DNA from: Ifrita kowaldi
Taxonomy: Eukaryota > Chordata > Aves > Passeriformes > Cinclosomatidae
Length of the DNA stretch: 64,000 nucleotides
Reading direction: 5' to 3'
Assembly: GCA_013398055.1 (NCBI GenBank)
Contig: VZRS01001713.1
Span: forward strand, 248,001 to 312,000
A program made the position numbers and the translations under genes. The notes beneath the pieces are model-generated. The model did no database searches. It saw nothing but the letters and a program-made list of their open reading frames with translations, and had not been told where the DNA came from. Below are positions 50,901 to 63,800 of this stretch, piece by piece; within the stretch, counting starts at the first letter, position 1, and the number at the start of each line of letters is the position of its first letter.

Positions 50901-53900
50901 AAAGATGCATTATTTCAAGAATTTAAGGGATAACCAATTTTAACAAGAATATTGTTAAAAGTTGTTCTCCGTAGCCTCAGTAGAACTGAGCTTTCTAATT
51001 TGAAGTTTCATAAAAGTTATTCCTCTTTAATTTCCCTAGTGCTCTCCAGCTCCATCCTTCACAACAAAAGTGTTCATTGGCATCCAACTGCCTTAAAAGC
51101 AAAGACTCAACTTTATACACCCTTCGAGAATGTCTCTCTGTCCCTTCTCTGCTTTATCACCAGTCTCACCACCTAAAGCTGCTGTTTCAAGCTGTCCTTC
51201 TTCAACATGTCCCATATCTTGCTCCTCTCTCGGGATCACCACAGAGTTCAGCTTTCAGAAAGACAAACAGGTGAGATGCTTACATCCCACTGGAATTCAG
51301 ATACCTGAACCGAGTTTTGAGTCAAGTCCACATTGTGACAGAAGAATTTCATAAATGGGAAAACTACTTCAGACTCTCCTTGAAAATTACAGCCAAAAGC
51401 AGATATTATGCATATTTCAAAATATTATATTGTTCACTCTGAACTGTCCCCTTTAAGGAATATGCAAAAGATGAAGTCAAAGAAACAAGAGGGGAAAAAT
51501 TTGAGACAAAGATCATGAGAGAGGTTACTTTTACAGTGCTTTTGATCTGGCTGACACAGAGAGGTAATAAAAATTCATAAGGCAACTGTTCTTGCTCAAT
51601 TTCCAGGACAAAAGCATCTGGATATCTAGCCAAAGCTGACTCAACCTTGACATCTTTTGCTCCCCAGTGCCCTATTTCTTTGTAACCAAAGGTATTTATG
51701 AAGTATTCACAAAAATGCACACATTTCCCAGTGGGTTTTGGTGTAGCCTGATCAGAGTAAGAATGGTAAGGAAAAAACCAAAAACTAGAACAATCCTGGA
51801 TACCAAAGCCAAACAAGAAATGCCACCCAAACCACAAAGGAAGAATAAAATTCTTACCATTTGTAGTAAACACATTTATATAGCTCTGCATGCTCGACAT
51901 ACAGATTGTTTGCCTTGCAGTTACAGAATTAGAATTGTCAGATAATGTTATCAATACACACAGGCAATTTTAAAAGGTGGAACTTTTGCTATACAAATGA
52001 AAGTGAGCAATGTGATGTGTTTCAAAGCAAGCAAGGCCACAAACCAAAACCAACACAGTCTGGAGAAGAGGATATAGGAAGTGGGAATTCCAGAAATGCA
52101 CACACGGGATGTTTTTAACACACCTTAACTAATTCCACTACACATGCTAAGCCTCTACATCTCCTACGAAAATAAACATATGTTCCATATATACCTGTGC
52201 TTATGATCTACAGGACATGGAGGTAAACGATGTCTTAACAGCACCTGATGTAGGCAATTGTATTTCTGCAATACCCTGGAGCTTTTATAATTGAAAAAGC
52301 CCCATTCTACTACCTTCTGTACTAATATAGAGTTAAGGAAATTAAATAAAACATTACGTTTGTAGAACTATTACAGAAACCCTTGTGAATTTTAATAAAT
52401 CAAATGTACTCACAGTCCATGCTGTTGTTCACCATAGTCATATTTTACTCTGATCTTTAAGGCCATGTTTCACAGTGATTTTTCTCTCATATGCTCTCCA
52501 AGCCAGTCTAAAAGTCATGATACTATGGCCTAAGTTTTAGAAAGGTTGAGCATAGATAATTTTCACCTCCAATGTAATTCTAAGAAGTTCATCCCAGCTG
52601 ATATTATGCAATTTAATCAAGATGCCCAACAGCAACTTTAGAGATCAATTTTAATTGACCATTTCTGAAATTCTGACCTAATTCATGTCAGCTTCAATTA
52701 AAATCTATTTGATATCACTGTAAATCCAGAACTGGCGCTAATCACACAGTCTGCACCCATGGATTGCACCCAGAATCTGACATGCAGATTGCATGTGGAG
52801 CTGTACTGCTCCGCTTCAATTACATTTCAGTTTCCACTCTTTAGCCACAGACACACATTCATACTTGCTGTGCCTCATACAGCTATGAGCTCTCTTAACA
52901 CTGGATTTATTCAATAAGGAAGGAAACTCAGAAAGCAATGATTTATGCCAACATTTTTAAATAGCACGTAAGTCATCTTATAAAGTCAATGGAAGCCCAA
53001 ACACTACTACTGAAGTTAAAAAATGATACATCATCCAAAGTCTATGTCAGGGATGAGAATCCATTTAATTTCTGAAGGATTTGAATTAGGCTGTTGGACT
53101 AGCTTCCAGCTAACTTTTCATATAAGGGGAAAGCAATAATTACATGGGCAGCAAGTATGGAGCTTGCAAACGTACACGTTCAGTTTGGTATGTTTACACT
53201 GAAGATTCAAACAGAGTTTTTACTCTTTAAAGCTGCTGTGGGTGAACTGAAATAACTGTGACCGTCTTAGAGAGATACACCTAAAGTGCAACTCTTCTCC
53301 AAGCACACTTAACAATATATAAACTGTGAACAAAACATGGAGCACAGAGAATTTTTGTGCTGGTAAGCTCTGTTCACATTACAATGAAAAACCATGGGGA
53401 CATACACCAATTCGAGCTCACAAAAATTTTTGTTCTGTATTTGCAGCTTTTTCTCTGGGAATACAAGCCACAAAGTGAAGCACTAACAAAATACACAATA
53501 TGCCTTTTAACTTTATTCTTACTGCTATGCACAGCAAGCCTACACTTCAACTTCTTTGGAGTGTCCATGTTTTCAGAGAACACATGAAGCAGTTGCTAAT
53601 AGCTCTGTGAGGGCAAAAGGATGTCCTGGAATTGCAATGCTTCCATGGGACAACCAACTCCAGACTGATTCCTGATGTGGCTGATAGGATCTATATTGCA
53701 GTTGTTTAAGCTTGAGCTGGGGGCATCTTACAGAAGCTATTACTGCCACCACAGAGAAGAAACCACTTAATAATTTCCAGCTGTTTTTTCTAGTTCTTTC
53801 AGCTTGCATTTGAGAGTTGAATACTTGAAACCCATTTGTTCAAGATCCAATAACTTAATGTTTAGTAAATGCATGAGAATAAGATATTAATATTCCCAGA

Positions 53901-54054
53901 TGTAGTTATGTGGCTTCTACAGATTCAAAATTCAAAAGCTATGCAGTAATTAGCTGCTGTTTAAAGTTCTGAGCGCTATTCTCAACAAATACAGTTTGAC
54001 ATAAATGCTAATGATTGTCAGAAAATACATCTGACAGACTGTGCTGTTATCATA
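47973..54054. other. Unique noncoding DNA with the longest open frame
   Basis: No confirmed gene. The window's longest open frame, 182 codons on the minus strand (51406-51954), lies here. An inner segment at 51529-51747 is bounded by possible splice sites and is described in the findings. Remaining frames are 100 codons or fewer and unrecognised. Confidence 0.55.
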
Positions 54055-54165
54055 AGAGCCTGAGCAACCAGCTCCAGGTGGCTCTGCATGAGCAGAGGGT
54101 TGGACCAAATGACCTCCAGATTTATCTTCCAACCTCAACCACTCTGTAGTTTGGTAGTTCTGTGA
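54055..54165 (+). mobile_element. CR1 3'-end fragment, plus strand
   Basis: This matches the last part of avian CR1 in sense orientation. Landmarks are GCCTGAGCAACCAGCTCCAG, then GCAGAGGGTTGGACCAAATG, then ATGACCTCCAGATTTATCTT, then CCAACCTCAACCACTCTG, ending in a diverged TTCTGTGA-like tail. Only about 110 bases remain, so it is a strongly 5'-truncated copy. It has the opposite orientation to the copies at 1585 and 30340. Confidence 0.88.
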
Positions 54166-55995
54166 ATCTACATGCACAGAAGTGGATATAGAAGAACCTA
54201 TATTTTGGGGGAGAAATTAACATTTTGACATAGTAACTCTGAGAGTCCAAACATTAAAGACACAAAGGGACTTCTCAGTAAATGGAGAACATTGAGATGA
54301 CAGGCAGAATGTGAAAATCATAACATCACTGAAATATTGCACAAGGAGCGGCAAAGTGAAAATCACATGTTTTGCACAGAGATGTAAATCATTGCCAATA
54401 CACTCTGTAATTCATACATACTGAAGTTCCTTTCAAAAAAAAACCAAACCAAAAAGAGTGTACTATCAGATAAATTATCATTTCTCCATATAATTTCTCT
54501 ATATCATTTCCCAGTTTCTCTATATTCAGCCTACTCTCTCTAGAATCCAGTACCTGGTTAGGATACAGTCCTACCAGGGTGTCCATGCAAAAACTACTCT
54601 CATAAGTTAAAGCCTGGCAAACATCCATCTATGCACATAATTTATTAACAGCTGCACATGCCTAACTTCATCTGCACAGAGACAAAAACTTCAAAGGTCA
54701 TCTCCCTAAACATGGCAAGATTGAGGCACTTTTAAATCTGACACTGCCTCTAAGTAGGCAACATCATGTGTGTACCATTTTGTATCTCTCTTCCCCTTTC
54801 CTTAAAGGTTCCAAGTCTTTTGGAGCTGGAATCAGCACTCTTTATGAGCTAGTAGACACACCTAGCAAAGTCTTCTCACACCAAGTTGGACACTGAACAA
54901 ATAAATTCTTATACAAAGCAGGAATATGTTAATAAAGATGGCTGAAGGCAGAAAGGAGGGTATTTAAATCACCACATGTAGGTGCCTATGTCAGGAGAGA
55001 TTTGGGGTTTGCCTTTACAGCAGATGAAAGATCTCTCTCCCCAATGATTAGGAAAGATTCTAGACAGATGACCCTTCTAGCTTAGGTGCATCAGTGAGGT
55101 GGGATGAGTACTGACACCTCTGTGCGTTCATTGCCAGTATTTAAATGTTGTGAAAACACTCCCTGATCATGCAAATCAGGACATTAGGTATATCATCATA
55201 GATATCATCTCAGAAGGAGAACAGATAACCTTTAAATACAAAGGCAAGCAGATAAATGTAATATGCACTGCAGGAACATGCATTCTCAAACAGAACACAC
55301 AGGATTTCACCAGAGCTTTGCAGAACTTCCCTGTATCCTTGGGAAATGCTCCTACCTGTCACTGCATCTAAACACTGCATTTTCTGCACTGATCTTTAAA
55401 GCTCCATCCAACTCCAGCTATTCTGCAAGTTTGTAATCCGTTTCATACTGATGGTTTGTACTCAGATGATGACTAAATACCATTAGCTTTTTCTTTATTT
55501 TGTCCTTTCTGGCTGTTCTGGTTTACAAAAAAAATCTAAGAACTCTTCAGAGGAAGGCAAGATTCTATGTGGAGAATCCGGCACCTGCTAAGAAATCCAA
55601 AAATTGTAGAAATGAAAGAACACAAACTACACACATTAGAGAAACAGGGAATTACTGAAACCCTCTAATTTACAGGTAGAACAAGGCCTATGCTTTGGAT
55701 TCAGAAGTGTTCTCCTCAAGAAAACACATTTAAAAAGTATTTCTGTGAATGTAAATTAAACCAATTTCACTGACTGTCAACACCAGCTCAGTCTGAGATT
55801 TGGTAAGTCATGTTTTTGAATGTTCAAGAAGCTTCTTTAGACAAAGTCAAGTCTCGCAGCACCAAAATGTTGTGGGAAAGATTTTCTGAATGGCATCTCC
55901 ATTGAAGACAGATCATGAATGACAGAAGAATTCCAAGAAAGCCTGGTCCCCTGAGGTTTCTGGACCAGTTTTGTTCATCTCAAAAGTAGGCAGTA
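54166..55995. other. Unique noncoding DNA
   Basis: No gene is seen. A 79-codon minus-strand frame (54389-54628) and a 73-codon plus-strand frame (55150-55371, first codon GTG) are unrecognised. The latter has a plausible protein composition but no splice borders I can support. Confidence 0.6.
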
Positions 55996-56070
55996 CATTT
56001 TTGAGAAGCATCATAGAATCATAGGATGATTCTATGGCTTTCTTGGAAGCACAGATGCTTCTCAAAAATG
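55996..56070 (+). repeat. Nested inverted repeat (hairpin)
   Basis: An outer perfect 17-base inverted repeat (55996-56012 and 56054-56070; left arm CATTTTTGAGAAGCATC) encloses an inner perfect 11-base one (56012-56022 and 56026-56036; left arm CATAGAATCAT) with a 3-base loop. A 17-base unpaired stretch (56037-56053) lies on the 3' side. The inner arms resemble the CR1 tail motif ATTCTATG. It could be a fold-back made from a CR1 tail, a small transposon remnant, or a transcribed hairpin. The large asymmetric bulge argues against a standard microRNA precursor. Confidence 0.9.
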
Positions 56071-57654
56071 AAAGAAATCTGCAAGAATCATCTCTCTCAT
56101 TCCTGTGAAAATCTACAGCAAGACTATTAATGTCAATGTTGAGAGAATAGTGAAAATACCTGGAACATTAGGCAATCAAATCACGTAAAATCAATGGAAT
56201 TCACTAGGGTAAAAAATGAGGGTGACCTGGCATGAATGTGATCTTCAAGGCAGAGTTTTGTGACCTGAGGTCTTTACTACCAATTTTTCTGACAAGTCAC
56301 ACAGTACAATCTTATCTCTTCATTTAGGGCAATGCCACTACATCCTGGACCAATCTGAGATACAAATCTAGACCACTGAAAACTTTTTCATCATGGATTC
56401 AAACTGATTTTATATGATACTGGTTTTTGGGAATATAGAAAAATTCCCTTTTTTTTCTTACTCCAGTTACAGAAACTTCACACACATAGGATATGTGCAG
56501 TGATATAGTCATTACACATATATATTGTGAAATATACGTTTGCAATTTAATTACATCACGTGCTTCCTCATAACGAGGAAGGGACAGGAAGCAAAGGAAA
56601 ATATATGATGGCTGTGAGCCAATAACTCAGGTACAGGGATAAAAAACCCTATTCATCTCCATGGGGGTTATATTTTTTCCATGCCCTATAAACATTCAAA
56701 TATAAACTTGTTCTATAGATTACAAGCTCTCATTTATTATTTACCAGCTTTACTTACTCCAGCCATACGTATTTATGAACTACATTACTGGATACATTCT
56801 ATAGGACGTTGCTCTATTGAAAGGAATTTGGACTGGGTTTATAGTAAAAAACATACTATCCTTCTTGTAGCGCTGGAAACTCAAACAATTTTCCTTGGCA
56901 AGACATATCCTGAGCTTTTCACCCTCTTTTTTGGGATGTCTACTATCTTTTCTCCTATATCTGTGTGCTGCCCAATATTTTATGAAGTGCACTTTCTGAA
57001 GTGTTACAATTTACTTTCCTGGTAATTAAACAATATATCGTTTGTAACATTGACATAGTTTACATCTGTCCTAGACTAAGGCAACGACTTCTGTAACCAC
57101 AGTATATTCTATGCCAGTCAGAGAAAAGGGAAAGGGATTTAGAACTAAACCACTACAAAGCTCCATAAAAATTGCTGAGATTTTAAGTCCTACTGACTTC
57201 AGGTCTCTAAAGTCATCACCTTGACAGCTGTGACTTCACTAAGCGTCCCTTCCAACACAGAGCTTGTTATACCTGCAGAGTTAGTGTCAAACCCCAAAAT
57301 CTTGAATGCTCTGGGTGATTGTCATCAGAAAACAAGCACAATATTTCCAGACTATAAATGAACCAGTAGCAAATAAATGGAAGGAAAGTAATCAACACCG
57401 GAAATGCACAAATAAAAACTCCTAATGTGCCCCATCCCTACTCTCAATAGGTTTGTAATCAGTGGTGAGCAAGTCTAAAGCTTCTAATGTAATGTCAGTG
57501 AAATAAGCACTCTCTCTAGGAATCATGACTGTTGGACTTGCTGGTTTTTTGTTGCAGAAAACATTCTTAATTCTCCACAAGCAGTCTTTCTGTGTAAAAT
57601 TTTTGGTGTACAGTCAGAGGAGCATGAACATTTGTGGGGCCTTCTGTTTTTCAG
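56071..57654. other. Unique noncoding DNA
   Basis: No gene is recognised. The longest frame is 114 codons on the plus strand (56681-57025), overlapped on the minus strand by a 70-codon frame. It is unrecognised and rich in aromatic and hydrophobic residues. The stretch ends at the candidate acceptor at 57653-57654. Confidence 0.55.
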
Positions 57655-57803
57655 TATGAAAATGTCAGAATTCCATATCGGCTCTCAGACCTCTGTCACG
57701 AGGTGGAGAAGCTGAAGAGAATAATCTCTTATGGGCTTCAAGCAAGATGCCAGTTGGAATTTATTTTAAAGTCTGAAACAAAAAAATGGTTAAAAAAGGC
57801 AAG
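57655..57803 (+). CDS. Candidate internal coding exon, unknown gene
   Basis: A 149-base segment is bounded by a good splice acceptor (CTTCTGTTTTTCAG, ending at 57654) and a fair donor (AAG then GTAACC, cut after 57803). One frame is open throughout, giving 49 codons plus two bases. It begins YENVRIPYRLSDLCHEVEKL and continues as a basic, partly helical sequence containing LKRIISYGLQARCQ and ending KKWLKKA. The same frame has a stop at 57625 upstream and at 57805 just past the donor, so the open part nearly coincides with the splice-bounded segment. Codons in the first half use more G and C at third positions than the AT-rich surroundings. I do not recognise the protein, and no neighbouring exon is proven. 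It may be a real exon, a dead exon, or chance. Confidence 0.3.
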
Positions 57804-60800
57804 GTAACCTCCTCCACAATGCAATTTAGAATGACGTAATATTCGAGTCACTTGGGGTGAAATTCTAGCTTCACCGAGAGACAAAAAGAATTTTCCAAGT
57901 GGTCAGGATTTCATTCCTTATATGCTTCAGATATTTTATTCAGAGGAGGAAGAAGCTGTTGAAATACAAAAAAATATGCTTGCTTTAGTTACGTCCAAAA
58001 GCGCCAAGATGCTGGAAGTGTACCCATTCTTTAGTCGTAAACAGGGAAGAAGACCTTTGAAATGTCACTTTAAAAAGAATACCCAGGCTTCTTATTAAAG
58101 GGTCTTATTTGGCAAGAACAAATTGTAGCATGCATTCTCCTCCTATTACTATTATTTATTGCCATTAGTGGGATGTGTTCTATAATTGGCTTCTGGCACA
58201 GATTAGTGGGAAGAGAAAAATCTTTCCAATCTGATTCAAAATAGGCTTCACTTTGTAAAACACATAGGCAAAGAGTGAAAGATTATCTCTTTGCTCACCA
58301 GTAGTTATTCAAATCATTCAGACATTTTAGTCTAGGCAGATATTAAACCTGCAACTTGCGAAGTTGTTTTTATAAACTCTCTGTGTGATTTGGAGTTGAG
58401 GTAATTTTTTTTCATATTTTTAGATAGCTTTCTAATCATAGATTGTGGCTGAGCAACTACTATGTTCCTTTCAAGAAATACACTTTGAATGAAGTTTGCC
58501 TCCCACCAAAGCGTCACATATACCACAATCATAAATAAAATAAATGCAGTATTTTATAGACTGACTTAACAGCTGAAAATCAGGTATGTTGATAAGGCAT
58601 AAATCTGTGGTTCTACTTCAGCATCTATTCAGAAAGCTTACTGAAGGAATTAAATAAACATAAGCATAAATAAACATAGTAGTATAATAAAATAACAAAT
58701 ATAAATAACAAGAAACAAAAAAAAAAAGTTAAAGCTTCTCCCTCTCTTCAGAAGTGGGTCTTCCCCAGTTGAAGAACCTTTTCAACCAATTGATCTCAAC
58801 ATAAAAGTGGCCAAGGTGAGAACTGTCAGCACACTCATGTAGCCATCAGCAAAGCACAACTGATTCAAGCCAGTCAGAATAATACTCACAAGCTAATAAG
58901 AAATAAAAATATAAGGAAAAGTCAAACTGTACAAAACAGACAGCTGACAGCACTTAACTAAAACATCAGTTTGTTTCAATTTTTCCACCTCCCTATAAAG
59001 CTTTAGCGACTGCCAGCACACACTAACTAATCAGCTCTTCCCAAGAAGTATTCTGCAGTTGTGGCATAAAAAAAATTGAAAATTTTCCCGAGTTTTATAA
59101 CAACCTCCAGAATCAGAGCCACAAACTGACACCTATTTTGCACTGCATTACCTATTCCCCACCACCCACTCTTCTCCACAAAGACAGCCTGGCCAAGGTT
59201 CTCTTTATTTGTTTCAGACAAACTCAGCTGTGGTGACATAAAACCTAAGTGCAAGCAGGGATTGTCATCACGTGGAGTTGGCATGAGGAGAATTGGAAAT
59301 ACATATAACCTCTCTTCCCATAAGAGAGCTTTAGGAGAGGGATCTGCTCAGCTTCTGATTGATGACAAGCAATGGATGGGTGGCACCACCTGAAATTTGG
59401 GTAACTACATTCAGAAGATGCCTGTTTGTGGCCTACTTTGAACTGGGAGAGAGGAGCTATTTAACTTCAAAGCAATCAGAGAGTAGATTCTGTATATTGG
59501 TTCCTCCTACTGAAACCCCAAATAGAATACCACAGACTCACAGAAATGTTCTCATTTCTGGGCAAAGATTTTTTTTTTTTTCCTAGTGCCAGCCATTTTA
59601 AAAGCTTATTACCAGCTTGTTTTCATTAAGTGGTTGAAAACATTTGACTAAATCATTTTGAAATAAAAAAACCTAAAATCCTCTACTTCTTTAAAAAACC
59701 CACAGGACTGCAGCAGAGAATTTCACATGCATCCGCAGCAATGTTACATACAAAGAGTGTATTTTTTTTTAATGTTGATAGTTTTATTTCCTTGGATGTT
59801 TGTGAGTACAGGGAGGAGAGAATTAGATATGTTTAATAAAAGATCTGGTTAAACTGACAATTCAGTCTTTTGAATGCTTTCCAGGATCAACACAGTCCAT
59901 GAATATTTCTCTGAGGTTTACTATGTGAGCATAAATAAAGCAAAAGGCAATGAACCCCCAGCCCTTCAGATAAATGCAATGCATATCACGATATGTGCTG
60001 CCTTCCAAACAGAACAGTGGTTTTCATTAGAGGTTTGGATTTATCTCAGCTCTCCATAACTCAAAGTTAATCTCAAGAACTACATTTTTGAAACAATGAA
60101 GCATAAAAACCTTAACATTAGGCGCTCTAGAAATAGGTGACTAAACACCATACTGTCCCAAGGAATATCTGTAATGAATATGGTAACAGAACATTTTTTC
60201 AGAACTGCATGACCTCTAAGAAGCAGAGCTTCATCAAAGCAGACAATAATACAGCACAATGGTAGCTTTTGCAGCAGTGCCTCAGCAAACAGGGCGGAGT
60301 GATACATGCTTCAGTATAAATCTTGAAATACGGTGTCTAGGCTGTAGAATACTGTAGGTCATGATAGGGGACATAATCAAGTGAAGTAAGGAAAATATGA
60401 TAAATATAAGAATGCACAAGCAAATTAAAGAATAAGAAAGCACAAGAGAAAGTTGCTTTCTTCGGAGATCCTTCCTAACATGGTGAATGAGTGATGCCAT
60501 TACTTGTTCAGCAAGGCAAGTGGTGCTAAGCTCAGCCAGGGAAAAATATTAGAACACAAAAATGCTCTGCGTCACTCCCTCTATTTACCTGCATTTACAG
60601 CTGTTCTGAGCATGCATTCTGCGAAGGAGTGTTGTGATAAGAAACTGAAGTCCCACACTAGGCCAATGTGTTTTCATGTAAGTGGTTTGAGAGTGGTTAA
60701 ACAAGAGACTAAAAGTTGCTGTACTCTACAAGGAGAAATTAAAAAAAATAATAATAATAAAAAAAGTTTAGTTAGTATCATTGCACATCCAAAGTCCGAA

Positions 60801-63800
60801 GTGAAGAGGAGACTGTGAAAGCGTTATTGATCCACCTCCCTGAGCTGGGGAGATGCTCTGTCAATCATAGTTGACAGAACCATCAGGTAACAATGGAAAG
60901 CAAGGGGTACTATCACGGGACAAACTTATACACGGAGATAGCCTGCCCCTGATAGAAATTGCCAAACACATCTGTTCAAACTAGAATTTCTTAATATAGG
61001 AAGTCATACGAGCCCTCCAGAGCAGAAGGAATTAAACTATCAGTTCCTACTCATCACCAAGAAAACCCTTAAACTTTGTCTCATGTTGAGACACCTCATT
61101 AGGGGTGGGAACTTAAATCCATAGACAGCATTATAATAAGTAATGATTAATTGAAAAAAAATAAAAACCACAACAATTGAAAATGTGAACCCTTTAGAAA
61201 ATTGAAGAGATGAGGCATGAGACTATCTGGAGGCAACAATTATTGTTACTATCTCTAGAGAGTGCTTGGCCCAGACATGTCTATTAATACCAGACTTATT
61301 AGGTCTTGACAGCTTCTAGGACATCTGTTTGTTTCATTTCCCTTTAGTCTCGCCAAATGCTAGCAGCAAAAATCGTACACTTTTTGTTCCTGCTTCTGCA
61401 TAACTTGAAAGACTACTTTGCATATATGAATTTTGACAATACATGAAATCTCGTGTTCTGTATCTAATGTATATGGACAGGCATGTGTATTCAAAGAACT
61501 GCAAAGGTGGGTAAATTTCTTTAATCTGAGGGCGTTTATCTAGGAGTAAATGTGCAGTTAGTGGGGCTAACAAACATTCCTCAGAAGTGGGACAGTTTCC
61601 ATAGATTTGTTTTTCAACCTGAATTAATAAAAGGTCACAGAGACCAAAATATCTCAGCATGAGTTTTTCACAAGCAACTCCCTCAACTATTTCAGTATAT
61701 TGCAAAATTCCAAGAAAGCATTACAAAATTACAGAAAATAATATTGAGGCTTTTGGTACGGCTTTCCCTATTTTTCCAAGAGTCAGCACACAGGTTCAGT
61801 CTAAAGTAAAGGTTCTAAGTCAAGCTCTGGCATTTCGCTGGACTGTTACTGTATTTTAGACCTAAACCCAAAAGGCATTTTGGTCCTAGATTGTTCATAA
61901 TTCTTGATCATAATTCTGTTGTTCTTGGCCATCACTTCAAAAGTGATAGTATAGCTGAGATGTAAATAACACCTACTGGAAATGGAAAGGAAAGGAGATA
62001 GCTACTTGCATGTTATGAATCAACCACAGGTAGCTGCTGATGCTTTGATCCAGATATTTCGCTATGACTATATGCCAGACAGCTGAACTATTTTATTTAC
62101 AAGAATCCAGCTTTGCCCACTCATTTCATTTTCATATGGATGTATAAATAATTTGTTTACATTTTTAAAATAACTTTATCTTTCCTTATAAACTTTATGG
62201 GATTAAGGTAACTTCAGACATATATATTATTTTTATTTATTTTTAAGTATGTCCTCACGCAAGCTGTAGCGCCCATTCAGAATGTCAGTACAAAGTACAT
62301 TTTATTTCAGTTTAAGGCTCATTTGGATGCAAATTTCTTTAAATATTTTTATTCTCAGGCTAATGTTTCAAATTTTTTCAGAATCCAAATTTGATTTTCA
62401 ACTTTTTTCAACACTTACTGAAAACTTGTCTATCTAGATTATTAAAGCCACTAGCGAATCAAAAATCATTAAAAAGTCAGTAAGTACTAAAAAAATATTC
62501 AAATGAATCAAAATTCTGAAGAAATAGGATCAGCTTTTGCAGGCAATTGCAGCAGCTGTCCTGTTTCAGGTATATTTTGGTCCCTTCAACATCCACTAAT
62601 GTGATTTGGAAGGAATTACACCGTCTATGATCATTCCCTGAAAATACTAATAAATGTATTTCCAGTTCCAACCAGAGATTTACACTCCCTTATGCCCCTG
62701 AGAATCTGATCCAACAGTGCTGTAACAGTCTCACAAAATATCTTTGACTTCAGTGGATCTGCAGTAAAAAACACATAACCACAAGCTTGATATGTATGCA
62801 TTGAGCACCTGAGTCACAACAATATTCTTGGGGTTTGGTATATTCATAATTCAATACTCTAAACAACTACAGAGGTTTCATGGGGCAAAAGAGAACATTA
62901 CATTCCCACATTAGATCTGAGCAAGTTAAGTTTAAGCATATATCATTTATTCATGGGTTAGCAAAGACGAATTTTACATCCAAAAGTAAGTGGAAAGCAT
63001 TTTTCCAGATGTTCTTCCCCAGGAAGGTATGATGCAAATTATAAACTTGCTAGTTCAAAGAGTACATAAACTTCTATTTGCATGCATTTATTGGTTGTAT
63101 TTTTTAACCTCCTTCCTAAATAGTTTAATTGAATAGTACATTAAATCAATTAAGAGGAGATGAAAATTTTTGACTAGGGTAATTAGTAGTTAAAAGTACA
63201 AAACCTGAACTTACTGTTGCTTGACATCTAAAATACATGATTTTATTTAATTATTGACAATAGTTTGCTTTTGGCTATATTCATAAGAATTATAATAGAA
63301 AACTAATATAATTTTTTACCTCACTGTGCCCAGGAATTGAATCAGTCTCAAATTTTATTTTTTTAAATCTGTACCAACAGAATAGTCTTGTGTTAAAGCT
63401 TGATACAAAGGACTTATTGTATACTTGCTTCTGTATGTTATTTCTGACAAAAATCCAATATCATAAAATGAAAGTCCTTATAACTGTAGTGGATTATCAG
63501 CCAGGAAAGGGAGACTGGCAACAATATCTCTGGTTCCTTTTCATTTCATATTCTGAACAATCTATAAGTACTGACTGTGACAAGAATAAAAATAAAATTA
63601 AGAATACACATGTAGGATTATATGCTGGCATATTTTAACAGAATTGTTAATTTATTTTTACACAATTTTCCTTTATTTGAGGAGATATAGGTTCATTCGG
63701 AGTGGTGTGACACATGGACATCAGCTCAGTTTCAAGTTATTTTATAAGGCAATATAAAATTGCTGTTACCAGAGAAAGAAATATTTCTGTCCAAAGATAG

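Noticed and set aside
33645..62760. Scattered TGAAGTCAATGG-like motifs (near 33645, 52983, 57191, 62746)
   Set aside because: The copies are short, diverged and in mixed orientation without shared flanks, so they do not define a repeat family here.
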